From Candidatus Gastranaerophilales bacterium (lineage in GTDB: Bacteria; Cyanobacteriota; Vampirovibrionia; Gastranaerophilales; Gastranaerophilaceae): DNA of 64,000 bases. The notes under the pieces were generated by a model. The model had not been told where the DNA came from. It searched no databases and worked only from the letters and a program-made list of their open reading frames with translations. Position 1 is the stretch's first letter; each line of letters begins with the position of its first letter. The stretch spans positions 22,532 through 86,531 of the forward strand of contig CAAHDT010000010.1 in the NCBI GenBank assembly GCA_900770525.1, read 5' to 3'. Below are positions 53,429 through 60,690 of the stretch, piece by piece. The translations under genes were made by a program, and so were the position numbers.

Positions 53429-54153
53429 TATAATGCAAAATCCTTCCCTAAATAAAACTCTTTAGCAACAGGGTCAACTGCTACATCTTTACTTGCACCT
53501 TGAATTTTGATTTTTCCGTCAAATATGACGTATGCTCTATCCGTAATAGATAATGTAGCCTTAGGGTTGTGGTCTGTGATTAATACCCCAAGTCCTTTTT
53601 CTTCTGAAATTTTTCTGATATTGTCTTTGATTTCTCCGATTGCAATAGGGTCAATACCTGCAAATGGTTCGTCAAGTAACATAAAATCAGGACTTGCCGC
53701 AAGAGCTCTTGCAATTTCTACACGACGTCTTTCTCCGCCTGATAGTGATACTGCTGCATAAGAACGTAATCTTGCAATACCGAATTCACTCAACAACTCT
53801 TCCAGTTTCATTTTCTTTTCGTTTACCGTAAGTTTGTCATTCATTTCCAAAACCAATTTCAAATTGTCTTCAACTGATAATTTCCTGAAAATAGATGCTT
53901 CTTGAGGCAAATACCCGATACCGAGTTTTGCTCTTATATTCATTGGTTTTGCAGAAATATCATTTCCATCAAGTAATATTTGCCCTTTGTTAGGTTTAAC
54001 AAGTCCTACAACCATATAAAACGTTGTGGTTTTTCCGGCACCGTTTGGTCCTAGTAGACAAACAACTTCGCCTTTGTTTATATAAAACGATACATCATTA
54101 ACGACACTTCTGTCGCCGTATATCTTAACAAGATTTCTAGCTTCAATCTTCAT
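53428..54153 (-). CDS. lptB: LPS export ABC transporter ATPase LptB
   Basis: A 241-residue ABC ATPase: Walker A GPNGAGKTT near 34, LGIGYLPQEASIFRKLSVEDN (the Q-loop region diagnostic of LptB) near 84, signature LSGGERRRVEIARAL near 138, Walker B FMLLDEPFAGIDP near 158. It powers the LptF permease encoded next. RBS GAGGGAAA. First gene of a three-gene operon. Confidence 0.93.
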   Translation of the reverse strand: MKIEARNLVKIYGDRSVVNDVSFYINKGEVVCLLGPNGAGKTTTFYMVVGLVKPNKGQILLDGNDISAKPMNIRAKLGIGYLPQEASIFRKLSVEDNLKLVLEMNDKLTVNEKKMKLEELLSEFGIARLRSYAAVSLSGGERRRVEIARALAASPDFMLLDEPFAGIDPIAIGEIKDNIRKISEEKGLGVLITDHNPKATLSITDRAYVIFDGKIKIQGASKDVAVDPVAKEFYLGKDFAL

Positions 54154-54216
54154 ACATTTCCCTCAATCCTATAACGATATTTTACTCAAAATAAATTTTC
54201 TTTGCAAGCGAAAGCA

Positions 54217-54825
54217 TTATTTCTTTATTTGTATAAAACTTGGCACCTGATTTTTGGCGAGTTTCATTTGCATATATTGTTCTTTTAATTTGTCACGCTC
54301 GTCATTATCTGCAGTTTTGGCTTTTTCACTCATTTGGGTATATATATTTTGTTCTGCCTCATTCGCTTTTATATATACATCCATTTCTTTTCCTTTTTGG
54401 AATGCATTTACTTTCCCTTTGTAAGCTATCTTGGGCGCATTCAACATTGTATATAAAAGCGCAAACCCACTTATTCCGGCAGCTATTAATCCTGCTGTAG
54501 CTCCCAAATATAATAAATCTTTTTTATGTTGAGAAATTTGTTTTTGGTTTTTATCGATAAGCTTGCCTGACTTGTCGACAAGTTTTTTCGCCCCTTTTTC
54601 GGCGGTTTCAAAAACAAAATCGCCATCAAAAATTTCACCCAGCAACCTAATTCCAAGAGCTAGTCCGCCAAGAAATGTTGCCTTAATCAAGTTCAGAGTT
54701 TCACCCTTTCGCGAAATCGGATTTTGGGGCTCTCCTTGTGCAGTTGTTTTAGGCTGTTTCGGAGTCGGCTGAGAGGTTTTTGACTTAAATGAGATATTGC
54801 TGTAAGGAGTAACGCTTAAGCTCAT
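54217..54825 (-). CDS. Small membrane protein, tandem paralogue B
   Basis: 202 residues: a Pro/Gln/Thr-rich N-terminus, hydrophobic segments at about 48-66 and 105-128, and a charged C-terminus. It shares with its upstream neighbour a C-terminal pattern VNAF-K-KEM-V followed by EA-NIY and a charged helix (KVNAFQKGKEMDVYIKANEA, about 138-157 here), so the two are likely a duplicated pair. Its ATG overlaps the stop of the upstream gene, giving a two-gene unit with RBS AAAGGAGC. No family recognised. Confidence 0.7.
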   Translation of the reverse strand: MSLSVTPYSNISFKSKTSQPTPKQPKTTAQGEPQNPISRKGETLNLIKATFLGGLALGIRLLGEIFDGDFVFETAEKGAKKLVDKSGKLIDKNQKQISQHKKDLLYLGATAGLIAAGISGFALLYTMLNAPKIAYKGKVNAFQKGKEMDVYIKANEAEQNIYTQMSEKAKTADNDERDKLKEQYMQMKLAKNQVPSFIQIKK

Positions 54826-55292
54826 TATGCTCCTTTAATCATCATTCCGTTACCGTTATCAGCCATTTTTACTGTTGTATAATGTTGAATTTTATCGTCT
54901 AAAGAAACATCTTCATCTTGAATTTCTTTATTAATATCGTTGTAAATATTTGCTTGAGCTTCTTTTTGTCTTGAGAATACGCTCATTTCTTTTTCTTTTG
55001 CGAAAGCGTTAACGCCAACGTTATAAAGTTTAGAAGGTAGTGCTAACAGTAAACTAGCAAGTCCAGCCGCAACTCCGACACCAGTTGGAATTTTCCACCC
55101 TTTTGTAAAGCAAGAAGTTATTCCGCCGGCTGTCACACCAATTAATGAGCTAACTCCAACGCTACTTAATATGGCAAGTTTCTTTTCTGTTCCTCTGTTA
55201 ATTGGATTTTCGTAACCGTCTTTATCAACTTTTTTAGTATTTCCAAAAGCAACTTTGTTTGGTCTGTAAGCATTGATTGCAGTAATTGCCAT
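54825..55292 (-). CDS. Small membrane protein, tandem paralogue A
   Basis: 155 residues with the N-terminal segment AYRPNKVAFGNTKKVDKDG, then two hydrophobic helices (about 39-60 and 70-87) and the pattern GVNAFAKEKEMSVFSRQKEAQANIY at about 93-117 shared with the downstream gene. RBS AAGGAGATTT. A double-helix membrane anchor with cytoplasmic or lumenal charged tail is likely. No function known to me. Confidence 0.7.
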   Translation of the reverse strand: MAITAINAYRPNKVAFGNTKKVDKDGYENPINRGTEKKLAILSSVGVSSLIGVTAGGITSCFTKGWKIPTGVGVAAGLASLLLALPSKLYNVGVNAFAKEKEMSVFSRQKEAQANIYNDINKEIQDEDVSLDDKIQHYTTVKMADNGNGMMIKGA

Positions 55293-55358
55293 TATAAATC
55301 TCCTTTTATTATATATATATTATTGTATAATCCCTGAAAAATAAAAATTGTCTTATTG

Positions 55359-56360
55359 TTAAGATTTATGAAGGCTTTTTTGCAGTTTTTGCTCCCATCT
55401 GTAAGCGGTTTGAATGCTGTTTTCTAAATTGTTTTGCGGCAACCAATTCAAAATTTGTTTAGCTTTTGTATTATCTGCAACAAGTTTAGCAGGATCACCG
55501 GCGCGACGCGGCATTTGTTTTACCGGAATATTTTTTTCTGTTACTTTTTCACATTCACCAAAAACTTCTTTTACGCTATTACCGTCATTTGTTCCAAGGT
55601 TGAAAAAGTTCGTTTCTCCACCATCGTTTAGATATTTTAATGCTAAAAGGTGTGCTGAAACTAAATCCTCAATATTTATATAATCTCTAATACAAGTTCC
55701 GTCTTTTGTATCGTAGTCTTGCCCATACATTTCAAAAGTTTTACCACCGGAAAAAGTTGATTTTAAAATATTCGGAATTAAATGAGTTTCAGGTTCATGA
55801 AATTCTCCGATATTGCAATCTTTGTCAGCACCGGCAACATTAAAATATCTTAAGCGGACACTTTTTAAACCATATGCTTTATCATAATCATCCATTATTT
55901 TTTCAACCATCAATTTAGTATTTCCGTAAGGATTTATTGGAATTTGCGGATGTTTTTCATCTATAGGCACATATTCAGGCTCTCCATATGTTGCTGCCGT
56001 TGAAGAGAAAACTATTTTTTTAACGTCATGATTAAGCATGGCATTTAAAAGGTTTAGTGTTCCAAAAACATTATTATAGTAGTATTTTTGAGGATTTTTA
56101 ACACTTTCCCCAACTTGAGAAAATGCGGCAAAATGGATTACGGCATCAACTTTATGATTTTCAAATACTCTTTCAATTTCATCTAAATTTTGAAGATTTC
56201 CTTTTATGAAAGACAGATTTCCGAATTTAGAAAGAGTTTCGATAGTTTCAATGTGTCCTGTATCAAGACTGTCAAAAACAACTACATCATAATTTTGCTT
56301 TAATAGAGCCAAAACACAATGACTCCCTATATATCCTGCTCCACCTGTTACCAATATCAT
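55359..56360 (-). CDS. galE: UDP-glucose 4-epimerase
   Basis: A 333-residue extended short-chain dehydrogenase that interconverts UDP-glucose and UDP-galactose. NAD loop GGAGYIGSH (6-14), the Ser-Thr of FSSTAATYGEPEYVP near 120, the YxxxK motif YGNTK near 147, RYFNVAGAD near 175 and RDYINIEDL near 225 are intact. Coupled by TAATG to glf, so the pair makes UDP-galactopyranose and then UDP-galactofuranose. Typical length. Confidence 0.95.
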   Translation of the reverse strand: MILVTGGAGYIGSHCVLALLKQNYDVVVFDSLDTGHIETIETLSKFGNLSFIKGNLQNLDEIERVFENHKVDAVIHFAAFSQVGESVKNPQKYYYNNVFGTLNLLNAMLNHDVKKIVFSSTAATYGEPEYVPIDEKHPQIPINPYGNTKLMVEKIMDDYDKAYGLKSVRLRYFNVAGADKDCNIGEFHEPETHLIPNILKSTFSGGKTFEMYGQDYDTKDGTCIRDYINIEDLVSAHLLALKYLNDGGETNFFNLGTNDGNSVKEVFGECEKVTEKNIPVKQMPRRAGDPAKLVADNTKAKQILNWLPQNNLENSIQTAYRWEQKLQKSLHKS

Positions 56361-57469
56361 TATTTTATCTCCTCAAATAAATCTAAAGCTCTTAATATTG
56401 CTTTATCCATGTCATAGTACTTGTAATCTCCTAAACGTCCTAAGAAATAAAAATTGTCGAGTTTTTTAGCTTCTTCGGCATACTTATTGTAAAGTTCTGA
56501 ATTTTTTGGATTTGGAATAGGATAGTATCTTTCGTTTTTACCTCGTTCAAAAAATTCTGAATATTCTTTGGCGATAACTGTTTTAGGTGATTTGTCATTT
56601 AAATAATATTTGTATTCGTGAATTCTTGTAAAGTCGTAGTTGCAAGGGTAGTTTACACAGGCATTTTGTTGGTAGTATTCCCTGTCGTAAGTTTCCAGTT
56701 TGAAGTTTACGCTACGGTAAGGTAATTCTCCGTATTTGTAATCGAAAAATTCATCAATAGGACCTGTATAGAATACTCTTGAATATTTTTCCAGCATTTC
56801 TTTTTTGAATTCAGTGTTTAATTTAAGCTCAATATTTTTGTGTTTTAGGATGTTTTCAACGACTTTTGTATAACCGTTTAGCGGAATTCCTTGGTATTTA
56901 TCTTGGAAATATCTGTTGTCTTTACTTAAATATACCGGAACTCTTGCTGTAACTGCGCCATCCACATCTTTTGGCGAAACGCCCCATTGTTTTGTGGTGT
57001 AATGTAGAAAGATTTTTTCATAAACGTAGTTTGCAAGAAATTTTAAATCTTCATCATCTTGTTTTTGAAATTCTAAGATTGGAACTTTTTTGTTGTATTC
57101 AAATTTTGCAAGGAGTTTTTCTTCCATTTTTCGAGCCATTGTGAATGGAAAAACATCATAGAGAGTGTTAAAATTGAACGGTATTGTTGTTGGAATTCCG
57201 TCAATTATTGCGATAACTTTATGCATGTATTGGTTGAAAGCTGTGAAACGTTTTAGGAAGTTCCAAACTTTTTCGTTTGAAGTGTGAAAAATATGAGAGC
57301 CGTATTTGTGAATCATTATGCCGTTTTTATCTCGGTAGTCGTAACTGTTTCCTGCTATGTGATTTTTCTTATCGATAACGACAACTTTTTCACCGTTATC
57401 AGCTAACAAGCGAGCAATGACAGCTCCGGAAAAACCTGCTCCAACTACTAAATTAATGTCTTTGTTCAA
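56360..57469 (-). CDS. glf: UDP-galactopyranose mutase
   Basis: A 369-residue flavoenzyme converting UDP-Galp to UDP-Galf, precursor of galactofuranose in surface glycans. FAD loop VVGAGFSGAVIARLLADNGEKV (about 7-28), HIFHTSNEKVWNFLKRF near 58, PLNGYTKVVENIL near 196, and YTGPIDEFFDYKYGELPYRSVNF near 238 are present. The start is TTG at 57469: GGGAG lies 8 bases upstream and there is no usable ATG nearby. First gene of the glf-galE pair. Confidence 0.94.
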   Translation of the reverse strand: MNKDINLVVGAGFSGAVIARLLADNGEKVVVIDKKNHIAGNSYDYRDKNGIMIHKYGSHIFHTSNEKVWNFLKRFTAFNQYMHKVIAIIDGIPTTIPFNFNTLYDVFPFTMARKMEEKLLAKFEYNKKVPILEFQKQDDEDLKFLANYVYEKIFLHYTTKQWGVSPKDVDGAVTARVPVYLSKDNRYFQDKYQGIPLNGYTKVVENILKHKNIELKLNTEFKKEMLEKYSRVFYTGPIDEFFDYKYGELPYRSVNFKLETYDREYYQQNACVNYPCNYDFTRIHEYKYYLNDKSPKTVIAKEYSEFFERGKNERYYPIPNPKNSELYNKYAEEAKKLDNFYFLGRLGDYKYYDMDKAILRALDLFEEIK

Positions 57470-57567
57470 AATAAATTCTCCCTATATTAGATACACGCAA
57501 CATTAACTGTACCACAAAAACATGTGTTTGTATAACAATTTTTGTGGTAAAATATAGATGTAGTTGC

Positions 57568-57654
57568 GGAGAGGTGTCCGAGGGGCTTAAGGTGCGGATC
57601 TCGAAAGTCTGTGAGGGGTAAAACCTTCCGTGGGTTCAAATCCCACCCTCTCCG
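57568..57654 (+). tRNA. tRNA-Ser (CGA)
   Basis: An 87-base class II tRNA. Acceptor GGAGAGG/CCTCTCC with discriminator G, anticodon loop CTCGAAA giving CGA (codon TCG), a long variable arm, and T arm GTGGG-TTCAAAT-CCCAC. CCA is not encoded. A -10 like TAAAAT lies 15-20 bases upstream. Its 3' end is part of a 35-base direct repeat found again 184 bases downstream. Confidence 0.95.
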
Positions 57655-57672
57655 TTTGAAATGTTAATTTTG
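57638..57672 (+). repeat. Left copy of 35-bp direct repeat (tRNA-Ser 3' end)
   Basis: This 35-base segment covers the last 17 bases of tRNA-Ser and 18 bases beyond. It matches 57822-57856 at 33 of 35 positions, so homology extends past the gene, as expected for a duplication rather than convergence. Confidence 0.85.
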
Positions 57673-57691
57673 TGATGTAGTTTTTATATTA

Positions 57692-57838
57692 AGAGGGTGG
57701 TAGATTTGAATCCACATTTATGGGTTCAGCGCGAGTGAGCAATGGCTGGAGCGCTTTTGCGGTTGTATTGAAAACACATTAGCAAAACGCGGAATTGCCG
57801 TTAAACGCGAACGAGCAAGAGAAATCCCACCCTCTCCG
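57692..57838 (+). repeat. tRNA-tail cassette, copy 2 (after tRNA-Ser)
   Basis: A non-coding block of the same design as 7117-7263. The left end (57692-57713) is an inverted copy of the tRNA-Ser tail with a 2-base insertion and one mismatch; the right end (57822-57838) is an exact direct copy of the last 17 bases. The core has GTGAGCA (57735-57741), a stem TTTTGC/GCAAAA (57755-57760 with 57782-57787, extended by GCG/CGC past one bulge) closing a 21-base loop, and CCGTTAAACGCGAAC (57798-57812). Composition is GC-richer than the surroundings. No ORF. Function unknown. Confidence 0.75.
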
Positions 57839-57856
57839 TTTGTATTGTTAATTTTG
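57822..57856 (+). repeat. Right copy of 35-bp direct repeat
   Basis: Second copy of the repeat that includes the tRNA-Ser 3' end, offset by 184 bases from the first, with 2 mismatches just after the tRNA-derived part. Confidence 0.85.
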
Positions 57857-58021
57857 ATGGAGTATACATTTAATTTGAAAAATTTATTACATAAATAAGG
57901 ATTTTATTTATTGTGTAGTCTTAGTTCTCTCAACCTATATATTGCTTTTTATGGCAGAAAAATCATTGTAACAAAAAGTTGATCTATTTATGATTGAAAG
58001 CAATTTTTTTTTATAAAAATT

Positions 58022-58039
58022 CTTTATATAAGTATAAAG
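58022..58039. promoter_or_regulatory. Dyad upstream of the JAMM-motif gene
   Basis: CTTTATA and TATAAAG flank TAAG, 31 bases before the start of the JAMM-motif gene. It may be an operator overlapping the -10 region. Confidence 0.3.
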
Positions 58040-58069
58040 AGTTAATATAAAAACGGGGAAATGAATTTT

Positions 58070-58903
58070 ATGAGTACTGCAAAAGTTGTATTTAATCTTG
58101 CAGATAAATGTTCTAATTATTTTAAAGCTTTTAACAAAAGTAACATTTTGCAAACAAAACCTTTTAAAGGAAAACTTGCCCCAAATAGTTTAGGGGTAGT
58201 ATTTTCTGATGGTTCAATAAAGTTTCAAAGTGAGAAAAGTGCTATGAAATATATTAATAATAGGTTGCAAGATTCGTTAAATAGACCGACAAAAGACCAA
58301 TTTGAAAGAGTTATTGCTAAAAAAGGAACAACTATTATTGGGGAAGGTAATGGTTCTCATAATGAATGCAATGAAGCTTTTTTCGATATCCCAGGCATGG
58401 GGGAACGATTTATAAAAGAAGACATCCCTAGAGATTTAGAAGTTTATCACTCTCATCCTGACGTATTTGGTAAGGGGAAAACTGCTCCTTTAAGTTCTCC
58501 AGATGGTGGAGATATTGGAGTGTTTTACAACTTAAAACTAAAGAAGATAGTGGCAATAAATAGTAATGGAGAATTTAATAGTATAGAAGTAGGACAAAAT
58601 TTTTCTGACAAAAACTACAAGTTATTTGCCAATGGAATGGACGAATATATTGGGAAAAAAGTTCTTGGGGAGTTATTTGACCAAATGAAAAAATTGTTTG
58701 ATAAAATTAATGAATATGAAAGTAAAAACTTGATTGTTCCAGAAGAATTAACCAGAAAAAAGGACATCCTTATGGGGAAAGTATCTAAAATTGACTCTGA
58801 TATTCGGTCTTCAGGGAAGTTAGAAAAATTTGTTCATGAATACTATCAAAAAGCGAGTGAGTTTGGAATGATTTATTCAACCAATTTTTCAAATTTAATT
58901 TAA
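58070..58903 (+). CDS. Putative JAMM/MPN metalloprotease-fold protein
   Basis: 277 residues. The segment EVYHSHPDVFGKGKTAPLSS continuing to PDGGDIG (about 137-163) matches the JAMM metal-binding pattern H-x-H-P-x(n)-S-x-x-D, and an upstream Glu in IIGEGNGSHNECNEA (about 106) could be the catalytic Glu. JAMM enzymes cut isopeptide or peptide bonds and also occur as effector or toxin domains. The C-terminal 90 residues are charged helix (FDQMKKLFDKINEYESKN). No signal peptide or secretion tag is seen. ATG 58070 with GGGGA about 10 bases upstream is preferred over 58061. Activity is unproved. Confidence 0.6.
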   Translation: MSTAKVVFNLADKCSNYFKAFNKSNILQTKPFKGKLAPNSLGVVFSDGSIKFQSEKSAMKYINNRLQDSLNRPTKDQFERVIAKKGTTIIGEGNGSHNECNEAFFDIPGMGERFIKEDIPRDLEVYHSHPDVFGKGKTAPLSSPDGGDIGVFYNLKLKKIVAINSNGEFNSIEVGQNFSDKNYKLFANGMDEYIGKKVLGELFDQMKKLFDKINEYESKNLIVPEELTRKKDILMGKVSKIDSDIRSSGKLEKFVHEYYQKASEFGMIYSTNFSNLI

Positions 58904-58933
58904 AGTATATATTTAAAGTGGGAGGGGATTGTT

Positions 58934-59509
58934 ATGGATAAAATTAATATAAGAGTTGCACATGTTGATGATGCGCAAAATTTACTTAACATATATGCAT
59001 ATTATGTTGAAAATTCGGCATTGACTTTTGAGTATGAAATTCCTTCATTAGACGAGTTTAAAAATAGAATACAATCTACTTTAAAGATGTATCCTTATCT
59101 TGTTGCAGAATTTGAAAATGAGGTTGTTGGGTATGCTTATGCTGGGCAATTCCATCCGCGTGCTGCTTACGCGTGGAATGCAGAATTGTCTGTCTATTTA
59201 AAAAAGGTATATCAAAGACTTGGAATAGGGAAAAAATTATATCAGTTATTAGAAGATGTTTTGAGGGCTCAAGGGGTTGTCAAAACAATTGCATTGATAA
59301 CTTTCCCAAGTGATAAGTACTCCGATTTTAATAGCATGCAATTTCATGAAAAAATGGGGTATAGCCATGCAGGGCGATTGGAGTCTTGCGGATACAAATT
59401 CGGTCGTTGGTATAGTACGCTTTATATGGACAAATTTATTAATCAGCCAATTTCAGAAATTCAATCAGTTAAAAGTTTTGATGAAGTAAGAAGTGAGTTC
59501 GGATTGTGA
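58934..59509 (+). CDS. GNAT acetyltransferase, phosphinothricin acetyltransferase-like
   Basis: 191 residues of GNAT fold. IRVAHVDDAQNLLNIYAYYVENSALTFEYEIPS (parts of 6-38) and the acetyl-CoA loop QRLGIGKKLYQLLEDVL near 94, then KMGYSHAGRLESCGYKFGRWYSTLYMDKFI near 136-165 are typical of the PAT/MnaT/YncA group that acetylates phosphinothricin-like compounds or methionine analogues. The substrate here is unknown. RBS GGGAGGGG. It may be co-transcribed with the JAMM gene 30 bases upstream. Confidence 0.85.
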   Translation: MDKINIRVAHVDDAQNLLNIYAYYVENSALTFEYEIPSLDEFKNRIQSTLKMYPYLVAEFENEVVGYAYAGQFHPRAAYAWNAELSVYLKKVYQRLGIGKKLYQLLEDVLRAQGVVKTIALITFPSDKYSDFNSMQFHEKMGYSHAGRLESCGYKFGRWYSTLYMDKFINQPISEIQSVKSFDEVRSEFGL

Positions 59510-59554
59510 TTTGTTTTTTAGCAAGTTTCAAAATTTAATTAGTATAAAGTTTTT

Positions 59555-59881
59555 CTAAAGCTTAAAAATACAAACAAATTCTCCGAGCAATATTGTTGTT
59601 ATTTGTAAGACTATTGCTGTATCTAGAGTTTTGAACTTTGAGAATTCTCCTATTATGTAAGGGGTTAATCCAAGGCATAACCAAAAGGCTTTGAATGACC
59701 AATTTGGAGTTGTGAGCATTAGTAATATCGTTGTTATTGTGTATGTTGTAAATGCTAAAGCCATCACAAGTCCGCACAAAGAAAGATGTTTGCTTTTACT
59801 TTTTAAGCTCAAGAGTAATTTTCCTATTAATATATTAAGGATTAAAAATGATGAGATTGTTATAAAAAATATTTTTAACAT
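59555..59881 (-). CDS. Small polytopic membrane protein
   Basis: 108 residues with four hydrophobic helices (about 2-20, 32-55, 60-75 and 84-104) and few charged residues. No family recognised. The ATG at 59881 overlaps the end of the hydrolase gene by 7 bases, suggesting coupled translation; a start at 59929 would lie well inside that gene. RBS weak (AGAAAG). Confidence 0.6.
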   Translation of the reverse strand: MLKIFFITISSFLILNILIGKLLLSLKSKSKHLSLCGLVMALAFTTYTITTILLMLTTPNWSFKAFWLCLGLTPYIIGEFSKFKTLDTAIVLQITTILLGEFVCIFKL

Positions 59882-60690
59882 GTCAGACTTTCTTTTTTTG
59901 TTGTATTTTGTTTTAAAAATTTGGAACAAAGTTCAAAAACATATTCTTTTTCATTGTCGTATAAAACCATATGGTAACTGTTTTTTAGGATTATTAAATT
60001 CTTATGGAAAGAGGATGTTTTGTTGTAAACTTTGTATGCACTTTTTAGACTCGTTAAGTCGTCTTCTTTTGAGTGGATTATGAGAATTGGTGCAAATATT
60101 TGTTTAAGATTTTTTTGTACGGAAGTTGATAATTTGCACAGTTCATAAATGCAAGTCATTGGAAAATTATCGAGTCCGATATCATTTTTATTTAGTAATT
60201 TTTTTATGACGTTTCTTGTCTTTTTATTTTTTATCCCATAAGGTTCACCTTCCGGATACTTGTAGAAAAATCGGGTTATTGTTGCAAAACCTGCCGGCAT
60301 GAGAAAGCTATACCAAGGCATTCTGGTTCCGTCTAAATATAAAGTCGAAGATAGAGCGATTATTCCCTTTACAATATTTGGAAATTTTTCAGCGACTGAT
60401 AGTGCAAGTAGTGCTCCGAGGCATAATCCGCCGACAAATACTTCAGAATATTGAATGGTTAGTTCTTCAAATTTTTTATACGCAAAATTTTCCCAATCTT
60501 TGTACGTAACATTCATTATGTTTTCAAAGTCATCGCCGTGTCCGGGAAGGCATTCTGCATAAACATCGTAGCCTTGTGTATAAAGATAGTGCCCGAACTT
60601 TTTCAGCTCAAACGGACTTCCTGTCATTCCATGGAACAATAATACCGCTTTATCGTTGTGGTTGTGTTTAAATTTAAAGTTAAGAGTCAC
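59875..60690 (-). CDS. Alpha/beta hydrolase with Cys in the nucleophile elbow
   Basis: 271 residues, carboxylesterase or monoacylglycerol-lipase-like. The oxyanion part is LLFHGMTGSPFELKKFGHYL near 17, followed by AECLPGHGDD. The nucleophile elbow is GGLCLGA near 92-98, with Cys where esterases have Ser (GLSMG). The acid is likely Asp in HSKEDDLTS near 211 and the His is in NSYHMVLYD near 240. A Cys nucleophile occurs in dienelactone hydrolases. Coupled to the class III aminotransferase by a stop/start overlap. Confidence 0.83.
   Translation of the reverse strand: MTLNFKFKHNHNDKAVLLFHGMTGSPFELKKFGHYLYTQGYDVYAECLPGHGDDFENIMNVTYKDWENFAYKKFEELTIQYSEVFVGGLCLGALLALSVAEKFPNIVKGIIALSSTLYLDGTRMPWYSFLMPAGFATITRFFYKYPEGEPYGIKNKKTRNVIKKLLNKNDIGLDNFPMTCIYELCKLSTSVQKNLKQIFAPILIIHSKEDDLTSLKSAYKVYNKTSSFHKNLIILKNSYHMVLYDNEKEYVFELCSKFLKQNTTKKESLTC

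Noticed and set aside
57638..57856. Genomic island att sites at tRNA-Ser
   Set aside because: The repeats enclose only about 150 bases without an integrase, so this is not a conventional island; kept instead as a cassette finding.
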